The notes beneath the pieces are model-generated. The model had not been told where the DNA came from. It saw nothing but the letters and a program-made list of their open reading frames with translations, and searched no databases. A stretch of DNA of 64,000 bases. Origin: Alphaproteobacteria bacterium. Its GTDB lineage: Bacteria > Pseudomonadota > Alphaproteobacteria > Rhizobiales > GCA-2746425. Positions 37,839 through 46,176 of this stretch are shown in pieces; positions within the stretch are counted from its first letter, which is position 1; each line of letters starts with the position of its first letter. The stretch is taken from NCBI GenBank assembly GCA_024743215.1, contig JANSWZ010000002.1, positions 434,001 to 498,000 on the forward strand, written 5' to 3'. A program made the translations under genes and the position numbers.

Positions 37839-38596
37839 GTAGCGCACCACTCTCCCCGGAAGAAATACAGCGCTATGCCCGTCATCTGGTTTTGCCGGAA
37901 ATCGGAGGCTCCGGTCAGCAGAAGCTGAAGGCCGCGCGCGTTCTGATCGTCGGTGCAGGTGGCCTTGGTGCTCCCGTGTTAATGTATCTGGCCGCAGCCG
38001 GTGTGGGCCATCTCGGTCTGGTTGATGATGATCATGTCAGCCTCTCCAATTTGCAGCGACAGATTGTGCATACGAGCCAAAATGTTGGCAAAAGCAAAGT
38101 GGAAAGCGCGGCTGAACTCCTGACGGCCATCAACCCGCATCCGGTTCTGGACCTGCACAACACACGCATTGATGACAGCAACGCTTCCGATCTCATTTCC
38201 CGGTATGAAATTGTGGTGGATGGCAGCGATAATTTCGCCACTCGTTTTCTGGTTGCTGATATTTGCGAGCAATTGGAAAAAACGCTGATAACCGGTGCGG
38301 TCAACCGGTTTGACGGTTCGATCACGACCCTTCAGCCCTTTCTGACCGGGGCGGATGGCACACTCAACCCGCGTTATCGGGATCTGTTTCCGCAAGCGCC
38401 TGATGACAGCACGGTGCTGACCTGTGAAGAAGCAGGCATCATGGGCGCACTGACCGGTGTCATCGGCTCACTTCAGGCACTGGAGGTGATCAAGGCAATC
38501 ACCGGCGCTGGAGAATTGCTGATTGGACGTCATTTACTGTTCGATGCGGGGTCCATGCTGTTTTATCCGGTGAAATACGGACGCAAAACCGCTTAA
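37835..38596 (+). CDS. ThiF/MoeB/HesA-family sulfur-carrier adenylyltransferase lacking the zinc cysteines
   Basis: A 253-residue E1-like enzyme. The ATP loop is [20 protein letters not shown], and [13 protein letters not shown] with the Arg finger and [10 protein letters not shown] follow. The Cys-containing [21 protein letters not shown] crossover loop is present. It would adenylate the C-terminal glycine of a ubiquitin-like carrier (MoaD or ThiS). The two CxxC pairs that bind zinc in MoeB and ThiF are missing: the first reads RYRDLFP and the C-terminus has none. It is translationally coupled to mutS, which is unrelated in function. Whether it serves molybdopterin or thiamine cannot be decided. 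Confidence 0.88.
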   Translation: MSSAPLSPEEIQRYARHLVLPEIGGSGQQKLKAARVLIVGAGGLGAPVLMYLAAAGVGHLGLVDDDHVSLSNLQRQIVHTSQNVGKSKVESAAELLTAINPHPVLDLHNTRIDDSNASDLISRYEIVVDGSDNFATRFLVADICEQLEKTLITGAVNRFDGSITTLQPFLTGADGTLNPRYRDLFPQAPDDSTVLTCEEAGIMGALTGVIGSLQALEVIKAITGAGELLIGRHLLFDAGSMLFYPVKYGRKTA

Positions 38597-38614
38597 AGCT
38601 GGCGGTCAGCGGCG

Positions 38615-38729
38615 TGGATCCTCGGAACAAGTCCGAGGATGACGAGCAGAAATGTTTTCGAACAACTCAATCAAACGCGCTGACTGCCAAGCTCAGTCCG
38701 GTCATCCTCGGACTTGTTCCGAGGATCCA
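38615..38729. repeat. Bipartite palindromic element, copy 2 (perfect arms)
   Basis: The 29-bp arms at 38615-38643 and 38701-38729 are perfect inverted repeats, separated by 57 bp. Each arm folds alone (CCTCGG-AACAAGT-CCGAGG), so the DNA can form either two small hairpins or one long cruciform. It sits between the convergent thiF/moeB-like gene and recR, and shares layout and core with copy 1 at 32528-32637. No coding potential. Confidence 0.88.
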
Positions 38730-38752
38730 TAAGAGTCATCACACATCAAAAC

Positions 38753-39346
38753 TCAGAATTTTGTCCGACTCCGCATGGCCGCGCTGAGCGTGCCTTCGTC
38801 CAGATAGTCCAGCTCCCCGCCCACAGGCACGCCATGGGCAAGGCGTGTGATTGAAACATCCAGACCCTGGATCTGATCTGTGATGTAGTGTGCCGTTGTC
38901 ACGCCATCGACCGTCGCGTTGACGGCCAGAATGACCTCGCTGACATCGGGCGATGCTGCCCGCTCCACCAGTCTGGCGATAAACAGGTCTTCCGGACCAA
39001 TGCCATCCAGCGGTGACAGGGTTCCGCCGAGCACGTGGTAGCGTCCGCGTGTTGCAGTTGCGCGCTCCAACGCCCAAAGATCAGCCACATCTTCCACCAC
39101 CACCAGCACTGCGTCGTCGCGGCGCGGATCGGTGCAGATGGTGCAGGGATTAATCGTATCCACATTGCCGCAATTGCTGCAAAGCTGAATCTTGTCAACA
39201 GCAACACCCATTGCCTGCGCCAATGGCACCAGCAACTCATCCTTTTTCTTGATCAGGTGCAAAGCTGCGCGGCGGGCCGAGCGCGGACCGAGCCCCGGAA
39301 GCCTTGCCAGAAGCTGGATCAGCCGCTCAATTTCAGAACCGGTCAT
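38753..39346 (-). CDS. recR: Recombination protein RecR
   Basis: A 197-residue protein that acts with RecF and RecO to load RecA on gapped DNA. The helix-hairpin-helix motif [16 protein letters not shown] is followed by the zinc finger [16 protein letters not shown] and a Toprim domain ([13 protein letters not shown]). ATG 39346 is used instead of the preceding TTG codon. It is the third gene of dnaX-ybaB-recR, a classic cluster, and begins 9 bp after ybaB. Confidence 0.94.
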   Translation of the reverse strand: MTGSEIERLIQLLARLPGLGPRSARRAALHLIKKKDELLVPLAQAMGVAVDKIQLCSNCGNVDTINPCTICTDPRRDDAVLVVVEDVADLWALERATATRGRYHVLGGTLSPLDGIGPEDLFIARLVERAASPDVSEVILAVNATVDGVTTAHYITDQIQGLDVSITRLAHGVPVGGELDYLDEGTLSAAMRSRTKF

Positions 39347-39355
39347 CAAACGGGC

Positions 39356-39679
39356 CTAGAAAGGAAGTTTCAGACCTTCCGGCAGGTTGAGGCCCCCGGT
39401 CACGCTTTGCATTTTTTCAGCAATGACGGCTTCAGATTTTGATTTGGCGTCGTTGTGCGCAGCCATAATCAGATCTTCCAGCATTTCGGGATCTTCAGGA
39501 TTGATCAGCGATGGATCAATTGAAATGCCTTTGATGTCGCCCTTGCCGGACAGTTTGATGGTCACCAGACCTGCCCCGGACGTGCCTTCAATTTCCAGCT
39601 CGCCGATTTCGGCCTGTGCATCCTGCATTTTCTGTTGCAGCTGCTGTGCCTGTTTCATCATGCCCATGATGTCTTTCAT
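39356..39679 (-). CDS. ybaB: YbaB/EbfC nucleoid-associated protein
   Basis: A 107-residue protein of the YbaB/EbfC family: a glutamine-rich N-terminal helix ([21 protein letters not shown]) followed by an alpha-beta core with the [22 protein letters not shown] motif. It forms dimers that bind DNA and influence nucleoid structure. It sits between dnaX and recR as in most bacteria, three bases after the dnaX stop codon. Confidence 0.94.
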   Translation of the reverse strand: MKDIMGMMKQAQQLQQKMQDAQAEIGELEIEGTSGAGLVTIKLSGKGDIKGISIDPSLINPEDPEMLEDLIMAAHNDAKSKSEAVIAEKMQSVTGGLNLPEGLKLPF

Positions 39680-39682
39680 GAT

Positions 39683-41512
39683 TTATTCCTGTTCATTCTT
39701 ATCTGTGTCTTTGTTATCTGTGTCTTGACTAAGATCGCGATCTACCACATCCACAATGCGCGCGCCGGGAAAGGTTTCCAGTGCTGCAGCAACCAATGGG
39801 TGGGCACGAATTTCAGCCATTTTCTGTGCCTTGTCGGCTTCGGCCTGTTCATACAACGTGGTGGCGCCTTCGGCCTGTACCACTGAAACCATCCAGCGCT
39901 GGCCGGTCCAGTCGGACAATTTTTTACCCAGATCACCGGCAATTCCTGCGGGGGCACCTGGCGTCATGGCAACTTCAATTCGACCCGCTTCAAACCGGAC
40001 CGGGCGCATATAGCGTTCCACCGCCATCTTTAGCATCAAGTCCCGTTTCTCAGATGCCATTTCTGCAATATCGGCCAGAGAGTTCAGCTGTTGCTGAGGT
40101 TCGTCGTTCAAATTGGGATCGGAAACCGGTTCAGCAATCGTTTCTGGCAGTGCAATGCTCTCGTCAGCCAACGCCACAGCCTCATGCTCTGTCACAACGG
40201 CACGCAGTTGCGGACCACCGGATGAGATGGCCTGCACAGGCCGCGCCCCTTGTGCATTGACGCCGCCGCCAGAAGAGGGTGCCCCACTTGTGCTGGCTGG
40301 TGCGTTTTGCGCCCCGCCTGTCTGGTCTTTCAGTTGCCGCAGTGCTTCGTCGGGGCTTGGCAGATCAGCCGCATAGGCCAGGCGCACCAGCACCATGTCC
40401 GCAGCCGCCAGCGGCTTGGGCGCGTTGGCGACTTCCTGCAGGCCGCGCAGCAATATCTGCCATGTCGACGATAAGACCCGCATGGACAATTGCGCTGCCA
40501 ATTCGGCACCACGTTCTTTTTCACGCGGAGACAATGCACCCTGATCTGTCACATCAGGTGCAGCTTTGAGGCGGGTCAGTAGATGACAGAACTCAGACAG
40601 ATCGGTCAGCACCACCGCAGGGTCAGCGCCGGAATTATACTGCTCGTTGAATTCCGCCAGAGCTTCCGCAATTTTGCCCGACATCAAAAGTTCAAACAGG
40701 TCGATGATGCGCGCCCGGTCGGCCAGACCCAGCATATCGCGCAAATCTTCTTCGCCAATGTCACCGCTCCCCTTCACGGCACCATGGGCAATGGCCTGAT
40801 CCATCAAGGACAGAGCGTCACGTGCAGAGCCTTCGCTGGCGCGGGCCAGAAGTTGAAAAGCCTCATCCGCAATCGACACATTTTCCTTGCCCGCTATGCC
40901 TTTCAGATAAGTGGTCATGGTGTCCGCATCGATGCGCCGCAAATCAAAGCGCTGACAGCGGGACAGGACCGTAACGGGCACTTTTCGGATTTCCGTGGTG
41001 GCAAAGATGAATTTGACGTGTGCTGGCGGCTCTTCCAGTGTTTTCAGCAGGCCGTTAAAGGCCGCTGTGGAGAGCATGTGCACCTCATCGATGATGTAGA
41101 CTTTATAGCGAGCGCTCGCCGGCTTGTAGCGAGAGGCTTCTATGATTTCGCGAATGTCGTTGATGGATGTGTGCGAGGCCGCATCCATTTCAATGACATC
41201 AACGTGACGGCTTTCAATAATAGCCGCGCAATGCTCGCCAAGTTCTGGCATGTCGATGGTTGGTGCGCTTATCGCTTCCTGACCATCCCTTGCCGATACT
41301 TCAAAATTCAGGGCGCGTGCCAGAATTCTGGCCGTTGTTGTTTTGCCCACTCCACGCACGCCTGTCAGCATGTAAGCCTGCGCTATGCGGCCCAGCTTGA
41401 ATGCGTTGGTCAGGGTCTGCACCATGGGTGCCTGACCAATCAGATCGTCAAATGTGGAAGGGCGGTACTTTCTGGCAAGAACGCGATAGGCGGTGTTTTC
41501 CTGATCGCTCAT
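39683..41512 (-). CDS. dnaX: DNA polymerase III subunit gamma/tau
   Basis: A 609-residue clamp-loader subunit. The AAA+ motor has Walker A GVRGVGKTTTARILARA, the VYIIDEVHMLS Walker B motif and the LSRCQRFDLRRI sensor/Arg-finger region. A proline/serine-rich linker (~385-425) and a tau C-terminal domain follow. The zinc-binding cysteines between Walker A and B are largely lost, with only GEHCAAI left, in a segment reading SAPTIDMPELG; I recall this degeneration from other Rhizobiales. The SRP RNA gene lies 73 bp upstream on the same strand. Confidence 0.95.
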   Translation of the reverse strand: MSDQENTAYRVLARKYRPSTFDDLIGQAPMVQTLTNAFKLGRIAQAYMLTGVRGVGKTTTARILARALNFEVSARDGQEAISAPTIDMPELGEHCAAIIESRHVDVIEMDAASHTSINDIREIIEASRYKPASARYKVYIIDEVHMLSTAAFNGLLKTLEEPPAHVKFIFATTEIRKVPVTVLSRCQRFDLRRIDADTMTTYLKGIAGKENVSIADEAFQLLARASEGSARDALSLMDQAIAHGAVKGSGDIGEEDLRDMLGLADRARIIDLFELLMSGKIAEALAEFNEQYNSGADPAVVLTDLSEFCHLLTRLKAAPDVTDQGALSPREKERGAELAAQLSMRVLSSTWQILLRGLQEVANAPKPLAAADMVLVRLAYAADLPSPDEALRQLKDQTGGAQNAPASTSGAPSSGGGVNAQGARPVQAISSGGPQLRAVVTEHEAVALADESIALPETIAEPVSDPNLNDEPQQQLNSLADIAEMASEKRDLMLKMAVERYMRPVRFEAGRIEVAMTPGAPAGIAGDLGKKLSDWTGQRWMVSVVQAEGATTLYEQAEADKAQKMAEIRAHPLVAAALETFPGARIVDVVDRDLSQDTDNKDTDKNEQE

Positions 41513-41584
41513 GTTTCTTTGCCAATAATCCGCTTCATAAGACCGCCGCAGAATCCCGCCAGGATCAGCAGCGCTGTTTGAAAA

Positions 41585-41685
41585 GTGGGAGGCTGAACAA
41601 AGACCCGAACCGGAATCTCGTTAGGGCTGCTTCCTTCCGGATCTGACCCGGTTGGCGAGTGGTCCGTCCTACGCCAACCTCCCAC
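41585..41685 (-). ncRNA. ffs: Signal recognition particle RNA (4.5S type)
   Basis: The reverse strand folds into a single long hairpin with complementary ends (GTGGGAGG with CCTCCCAC). It carries the universally conserved SRP domain IV segment: GGTCAGATCCGGAAGGAAG followed by CAGCCCTAACGA, including the GGAA tetraloop and the symmetric and asymmetric internal loops bound by Ffh. Its length of ~101 nt fits the bacterial 4.5S class. Position upstream of dnaX is common. Confidence 0.95.
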
Positions 41686-41736
41686 ACTTCATATCGTCCG
41701 AAATGCAGGAGATTGCAAGGTGCCGTTTAAAGCAAT

Positions 41737-42162
41737 TTATTCAGACGATGATCGGCTTGCCATGAACTTGTCGAACTCTTTCTTATCTTTGGCATGACGC
41801 AGATTGTCGACAAACTCGTCAAACTCGGCACGCATTTCATCAATTTTCCGGCGTTCTTCTTCAAGACGTGCCAATTCGGCAGAGCGATATTCGTCAAAAG
41901 CAGTGTTGCCAGTTGCCTGCGCACGGTAGTGCGGACGGCGACCACGGCTGAACTTTGCGCCAAATCCATCCATCTTATCGCGTGCTGTTGCAAGATTTCC
42001 AGTCATTCTATCACCCCATATAATGTAAGCCAGCATCGCCAGGCCAAGCGGCCAAAACAGGACAAATCCCAAAATCATGACGACGGTATTAAAAGGCGTC
42101 CAACGGCGGCTGCGAAACGGCCCTGAACAATTTCTCTGGTCTGCAGTAGTTGCGTTCATCAT
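41737..42162 (-). CDS. DUF2852 family membrane protein
   Basis: A 141-residue protein. One membrane hairpin at residues ~20-50 (FNTVVMILGFVLFWPLGLAMLAYIIWG) is followed by a basic stretch (FSRGRRPHYRAQATGN) and a C-terminal coiled coil (FDEYRSAELARLEEERRKIDEMRAEFDEFVDNLR). This order is that of DUF2852 proteins, found in Rhizobiales and relatives; their function is not known. GAGAGGG precedes the ATG at 42162. It may tether a cytoplasmic partner to the membrane, which is only a guess. Confidence 0.8.
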   Translation of the reverse strand: MMNATTADQRNCSGPFRSRRWTPFNTVVMILGFVLFWPLGLAMLAYIIWGDRMTGNLATARDKMDGFGAKFSRGRRPHYRAQATGNTAFDEYRSAELARLEEERRKIDEMRAEFDEFVDNLRHAKDKKEFDKFMASRSSSE

Positions 42163-42475
42163 TTTCACCCTCTCGTTCAGTTGATGAGTTTCAGGTGGTG
42201 AGTTTTACGCCCCGTTCAAGGTAAAATTGAATGATTTTTCCGCATTTTCTGAAAAATCCAGGTCCATTTTTGGCTCGCAAGACATTGTTTTTAATACGGT
42301 ATTTTTCCATTTTTAAAAAAATGCTGTTTTTGGTAGATTTTGGAATGAAAATTTTGGAAGTGAAGAAATAGCCTCCGAAAAGTGACTTGATCGTCGTTCG
42401 CGGCAGCGAACGGGACATATAGGGAATGTCAAATTCGAATTGCAGAAAGTGTCCTTGAATTACCGATCAGTGGCA

Positions 42476-42504
42476 TTGACCTTTATCTGCCCAAGGCATA
42501 AATC
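42476..42504 (+). promoter_or_regulatory. Sigma70-type promoter for the small RNA candidate
   Basis: TTGACC (42476-42481) and TAAATC (42499-42504) are 17 bp apart, the optimal spacing for a housekeeping promoter. Transcription would start near 42511. Confidence 0.6.
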
Positions 42505-42510
42505 ATCTGT

Positions 42511-42598
42511 GATCTGTAGAAGGAATTTGATGCGCAGAAATTGAAATTTTGCCGCTTGGTTGCGGCTTGGTGAACGCCCCTTTCTGGGTGCGTTTTTC
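42511..42598 (+). ncRNA. Candidate small RNA of about 88 nt (or leader of the GNAT gene)
   Basis: Downstream of the promoter the transcript would contain a 5-bp hairpin (GCCGC-TTGGTT-GCGGC, 42551-42566). An intrinsic terminator follows: AACGC-CCC pairs with GGG-T-GCGTT (42573-42594), then five thymines. I do not recognise the family. The GNAT start codon lies 29 bp further on, so a transcriptional leader that attenuates this gene is the alternative. Confidence 0.55.
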
Positions 42599-42626
42599 TG
42601 TGCTTATTCAACACTACGGAATTACA

Positions 42627-43076
42627 ATGAAAAATCTGGAACTTCAGATCCGTGCCTATGAGGCCTCGGATCTGCCTAGGCTATCTTCAATCTGGCATGA
42701 TGCGTCACAACAAGCGCACCCGTTTCTGGGAGTACAGCGCTTGCGCGAACAAAGGGCTTTGATCGAGACCGTGTATCTGCCCAATTCAGAAACCTGGGTC
42801 GCGTGTCAAACCGGTAAACCAATTGGTTTCATTGGTCTGCTCGACAATTTGATTGGCGGTCTCTTTGTCGATCCTAAGCAACAGGGTAGCGGCGTGGGGC
42901 GGGCATTGATCGCTCACGCGTTGAAGCTGAAAGGTGATCTGCATCTTGAGGTGTATTCAGACAACAAGAAGGCTGTTGCATTCTATCAAAAGCTTGGTTT
43001 CGAAGAAACGACGCGGCGATCTGAAGACGATGAAGGCCTGCCATTCGCGAACATTCAAATGCGTCTGGTCCTATAA
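42627..43076 (+). CDS. GNAT-family N-acetyltransferase
   Basis: A 149-residue acetyltransferase of the GNAT fold. The acetyl-CoA pyrophosphate loop is QQGSGVGRALIAHA after the beta-4 strand GGLFVDPK, and the C-terminal part has the typical LEVYSDNKKAVAFYQKLGFEETTR. It is close in pattern to RimI/YjaB-type enzymes that acetylate small molecules or proteins; the acceptor is not known. ATG 42627 begins the fold directly; the frame extends upstream through a terminator-like structure and is not coding there. Confidence 0.85.
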   Translation: MKNLELQIRAYEASDLPRLSSIWHDASQQAHPFLGVQRLREQRALIETVYLPNSETWVACQTGKPIGFIGLLDNLIGGLFVDPKQQGSGVGRALIAHALKLKGDLHLEVYSDNKKAVAFYQKLGFEETTRRSEDDEGLPFANIQMRLVL

Positions 43077-43226
43077 ACATCCGGCAGGGTGAGCAATCGC
43101 CCTGCCATCGGACGGAGTAAAACTGGAGGATAGAAAAAATTTCGGCTGACCATAATTTGAATGGATTGGCGTCTTATTTCGTTCGGTCATCTTCTAATTG
43201 CAATCGGTGTGCGGGAGAAACCAGTT

Positions 43227-43448
43227 TTGAAATCGGACAAAGTGGAAGATCCAGTCAGATATTATACGGCAATGGGCCTAGCGCTTGGTATGGCTTTCGG
43301 CTCCGCGTTCGGTGCGCTCTTTTCCAATCCTGGAACCGGATTGGCCCTGGGTCTGTGCCTGGGCCTTGTCATAGGGGCCCATATCGGGAAGAAAAAGAAA
43401 GCGCAGAATGCTGAGAAAGAGCAGCAAGATGCCGTGGAGAGCCAGTGA
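43227..43448 (+). CDS. Small glycine-zipper membrane protein, hypothetical
   Basis: A short protein of ~73 residues with a conserved-looking start (KSDKVEDPVRYYTAMG) and two membrane helices built on small residues (ALGMAFGSAFGALF and GLALGLCLGLVIGAHIG). A lysine-rich cytoplasmic tail follows. The proposed start is TTG 43227, which has GGGAGA upstream; an in-frame ATG at 43161 would add 22 residues but lacks a ribosome-binding site. Function unknown. Glycine-zipper hairpins often oligomerise in membranes. Confidence 0.6.
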   Translation: MKSDKVEDPVRYYTAMGLALGMAFGSAFGALFSNPGTGLALGLCLGLVIGAHIGKKKKAQNAEKEQQDAVESQ

Positions 43449-43463
43449 TGCCAACGCTGCCAA

Positions 43464-44192
43464 TCAACGAATGACGGCCAGAATTTCCTGCAGAAATTGT
43501 GTCATATCGTCCGTAACGAAATCCACCGGGTCACCATCCTGCTTTTCCAACTCCCACTCCTCGTGGAACACTTCACGGGTTCCTTGCGGGACGAGCAAGG
43601 TTGTGACCATACCTTCATTCTTGGGCACGCGCAGATTTTTCGGCAAGTCCTCGAACATGGCCGCCCGTGTTGGATCAACACCCATCATGGCAAAAAACTT
43701 CCCATAGGGAGCCGGATCCGGCTTTGGCTCCAGATCTGCCGCAACAATGTCGAAAATATCTTCAAAATGTTCTGATATGCCCAATCGATCGGCCACCGCT
43801 TCGGCGTGTTTGCGAGACCCGTTGGTGTAAATCAGTTTTCGTCCAGGCAACGCCTTGATGGCTTGGGCAAGCTCGGGATTGGGTTCAATGGGTGTGTGGT
43901 CGATATCATGGACGAATTCCAGGAACTCATCCGTATCGATCTGTTGTTCCAGCATCAGGCCACGCAAGGTCGTACCGTGGCGATGATAAAAATCCTTCTG
44001 GATGATCCTCGCCTCATCGCGTTCAAGATTCATCAGGCGCGCCACATAGGTGGTCATGCGCTTGTCAATCTGATCGAACAGATTGGAATGTTGTGGATAC
44101 AGCGTATTGTCCAGATCAAAGACCCATTCACTGACATGGTCAAAAGCGATCAAATCGTCCGCATCATGCGGCTCAAGTTTTTCAACGGTCAT
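43464..44192 (-). CDS. HAD-family pyrimidine 5'-nucleotidase
   Basis: A 242-residue HAD-superfamily phosphatase. Motif I is VFDLDNTLYPQHSNLF with the nucleophilic Asp, motif II is LIYTNGSRKHAE, motif III has the lysine in LEPKPDPAPYGKFF, and motif IV is AAMFEDLPKNL. The pattern matches the SDT1/YjjG-like pyrimidine 5'-nucleotidases that dephosphorylate UMP, CMP or damaged nucleotides. ATG 44192 begins the protein at MTVEKLEPHDAD; the longer frame overlaps the end of argB's 3' region without similarity. It is co-directional with argB, 25 bp downstream. Confidence 0.87.
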   Translation of the reverse strand: MTVEKLEPHDADDLIAFDHVSEWVFDLDNTLYPQHSNLFDQIDKRMTTYVARLMNLERDEARIIQKDFYHRHGTTLRGLMLEQQIDTDEFLEFVHDIDHTPIEPNPELAQAIKALPGRKLIYTNGSRKHAEAVADRLGISEHFEDIFDIVAADLEPKPDPAPYGKFFAMMGVDPTRAAMFEDLPKNLRVPKNEGMVTTLLVPQGTREVFHEEWELEKQDGDPVDFVTDDMTQFLQEILAVIR

Positions 44193-44217
44193 TATGTCTC
44201 GATCTGTTTTGGGAAAG

Positions 44218-45123
44218 TCAGCCCGGCACGAATAAAGTGCCAGCACCATGTTCTGTGAAGAGTTCCAGCAAAACCGCATGTCTGGTTTTGCCATTCAGGA
44301 TAACGACACCGGATACGCCCTGTTCCAATGCCTCGATACAGGTTTCGACCTTTGGAATCATGCCGCCGGAAATCGTTCCATCGGCAATCAGCGCTTCGGC
44401 TTCCGAGACGGTGAGTTGTTTGATCAGATTTCCATCCTTGTCCAGAACACCTGGAACGTCGGTCAGAAACAGCAGTCGCCGTGCAGAAAGCGCGCCAGCA
44501 ATTGCACCGGCACACGTGTCTGCATTGACGTTGTAAGTCTCACCATCCTTGCCCGGAGCCACCGGCGCGATGACAGGGATGAGTTTGCTCTGCGCCAGCA
44601 TCTGCAACACTGTGCTGTCCACACTCACCGGTTCACCGACAAAGCCAAGATCAATGATCCGTTCAATATTGCTGTCAGGGTCCATCATGCTGCGGGCCAG
44701 TTTTCGGGCCGTCAGCAGATTGCCGTCTTTGCCGCACAAGCCAACGGCGCGACCGCCTTCGCTGTTGATGGAGGCAACAATATCCTTGTTGATAGACCCG
44801 GCCAGAACCATTTCCACGACTTCGACCGTCGCTTCATCGGTAACGCGCAATCCACCTTCGAATTTGCTCTCAATGCCAAGACGCTGAAGCATCTGGCCGA
44901 TCTGTGGGCCGCCGCCATGGACAACAACAGGCAAGACGCCGGATTGGTGCAGCAGCGTGATATCGCGCGCAAAGGCACGGGACAGTGAGGCGTCGCCCAT
45001 GGCGTGACCGCCGTATTTTACGACAACGGTCTGACCATCATAGCGCTGCATGAAGGGCAGCGCTTTGGACAGAAGCTGCGCCTGAGCGCTGGGTGAAGAG
45101 AGAAGTTGGTCGTTATCGGTCAT
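44218..45123 (-). CDS. argB: Acetylglutamate kinase
   Basis: A 301-residue amino-acid kinase that phosphorylates N-acetylglutamate in the second step of arginine synthesis. The ATP-binding [23 protein letters not shown] and the substrate-binding [12 protein letters not shown] region are visible, with ATP/lysine motifs MIPKVETC near the C-terminus. The N-terminal helix ([16 protein letters not shown]) marks the arginine-sensitive hexameric type. It is unlinked to argD-argF in this window. A HAD nucleotidase follows in the same direction. Confidence 0.95.
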   Translation of the reverse strand: MTDNDQLLSSPSAQAQLLSKALPFMQRYDGQTVVVKYGGHAMGDASLSRAFARDITLLHQSGVLPVVVHGGGPQIGQMLQRLGIESKFEGGLRVTDEATVEVVEMVLAGSINKDIVASINSEGGRAVGLCGKDGNLLTARKLARSMMDPDSNIERIIDLGFVGEPVSVDSTVLQMLAQSKLIPVIAPVAPGKDGETYNVNADTCAGAIAGALSARRLLFLTDVPGVLDKDGNLIKQLTVSEAEALIADGTISGGMIPKVETCIEALEQGVSGVVILNGKTRHAVLLELFTEHGAGTLFVPG

Positions 45124-45285
45124 GAACTCTTGGCGGGAATTGTGAATACGAAACGTCAGCTATAGGCGTTTTCCTGATTTCGTGCCAGTGGACTTTCCAG
45201 CGTTTTGACATGATGGTTTAAACAAACCTCAGTGAAACAACAGATGACTATCTGATGTGCGAAGTCCATCTGTCTGACCGGAGTT

Positions 45286-46176
45286 ATGAAAATGCAATCT
45301 GACTTGCCTGTCGCCAAACGTTTTGTCAGCACTGCCGATGGCAGACCGACCCCGGAAATGCTGGCCTTTTATGAAGAGAACGGTTTTCTGATTCTGGAAG
45401 GTTTTGCCAGCGATGCTGCCTGTGACGCTTTGAAAGCCAGGATTGCCGGACTGGTGGACGCGTTTGATCCGGAAAGTGTGCGCAGTACCTTTTCAACAGA
45501 TGATCAGGCCCATGCACGGGATCTCTATTTCAAGGAGTCCGGCGACAAAATCCGCTTCTTCTTCGAGACCGGGGCATTTGATGCCGAAGGCGAGCTGGTA
45601 AAGCCAAAGCATCAGGCGCTCAACAAGATCGGCCATGCCCTGCATGATCTTGATCCGGAATTTGACCGGTTTTCACGATCTGAAAAACTGTCCAATCTTG
45701 CTGAGGCGCTGGGATTGCAGGATCCCGGTCTGGTGCAATCCATGGTGATCATGAAGCAGCCCTTCATTGGCGGCGAGGTGGGCATGCATCAGGATTCAAC
45801 TTTTCTCTATACAAGCCCAATGACCACAACCGGTTTCTGGTTTGCACTGGAAGATGCAGATCAGAGCAATGGCTGCCTGATCGGACAGGCCGGAGGGCAC
45901 AAAGCCGGGTTGCTGGAGCGGTTCCACTATGATGGCGATGACCTGATCATGGAAAAAACATCTGATGCCAAACCACAAGGTCCCCAGGAAGCTCTGGAAG
46001 CACCCAAAGGTACGCTGGTTGTGATCCATGGGCTTGTTCCCCACAGCTCTGCATCCAATACAAGTGCGCGCTCGCGGGAGGCCTATGCACTTCATATGTT
46101 TGACCGCAAAGCGGATTGGGCAGAAGATAACTGGCTCAAACGTGCATCGGACATGCCGGTCAGAGGGTTTGCATAA
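45286..46176 (+). CDS. Phytanoyl-CoA dioxygenase (PhyH) family protein
   Basis: A 296-residue Fe(II)/2-oxoglutarate-dependent oxygenase of the PhyH family. The facial-triad motif HxD is in GMHQDSTFLYT, the distal histidine is probably in VIHGLVPHSSASN, and the 2-oxoglutarate Arg is in SRE or later. GFWFALEDADQSNGCL is the typical core strand. Substrates in the family range from phytanoyl-CoA to small metabolites and nucleosides. Its stop overlaps the start of the adenosine deaminase-like gene (TAATG), so a role linked to nucleosides is worth considering. GGAG precedes ATG 45286. Confidence 0.87.
   Translation: MKMQSDLPVAKRFVSTADGRPTPEMLAFYEENGFLILEGFASDAACDALKARIAGLVDAFDPESVRSTFSTDDQAHARDLYFKESGDKIRFFFETGAFDAEGELVKPKHQALNKIGHALHDLDPEFDRFSRSEKLSNLAEALGLQDPGLVQSMVIMKQPFIGGEVGMHQDSTFLYTSPMTTTGFWFALEDADQSNGCLIGQAGGHKAGLLERFHYDGDDLIMEKTSDAKPQGPQEALEAPKGTLVVIHGLVPHSSASNTSARSREAYALHMFDRKADWAEDNWLKRASDMPVRGFA

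Larger units (their letters stand above)
42163..42626. other. 464-bp non-coding region, AT-rich, with a candidate small RNA
   Basis: The left part (about 42190-42420) is AT-rich, with homopolymer runs and no convincing gene; one short reverse frame of 75 codons lacks recognisable features. The right part carries a consensus-like promoter, two hairpins and a terminator, described separately as a small RNA candidate at 42511-42598. Confidence 0.6.

Noticed and set aside
37835-38596. Assigning the E1-like protein to thiF or moeB
   Set aside because: Zinc motifs are missing and no thiamine or molybdopterin genes are adjacent, so no symbol is given.
32528-38729. CRISPR array or IS ends for the inverted repeats
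   Set aside because: There are only two widely separated copies, no regular spacers and no transposase gene nearby; the layout is that of small palindromic elements.
38739-39077. A 112-codon reverse frame inside recR
   Set aside because: It is another frame of recR, whose helix-hairpin-helix, zinc finger and Toprim motifs are unmistakable.
42191-42418. A 75-codon reverse reading frame in the AT-rich region
   Set aside because: Lysine/phenylalanine-rich composition from homopolymer runs, no ribosome-binding site and no family resemblance.
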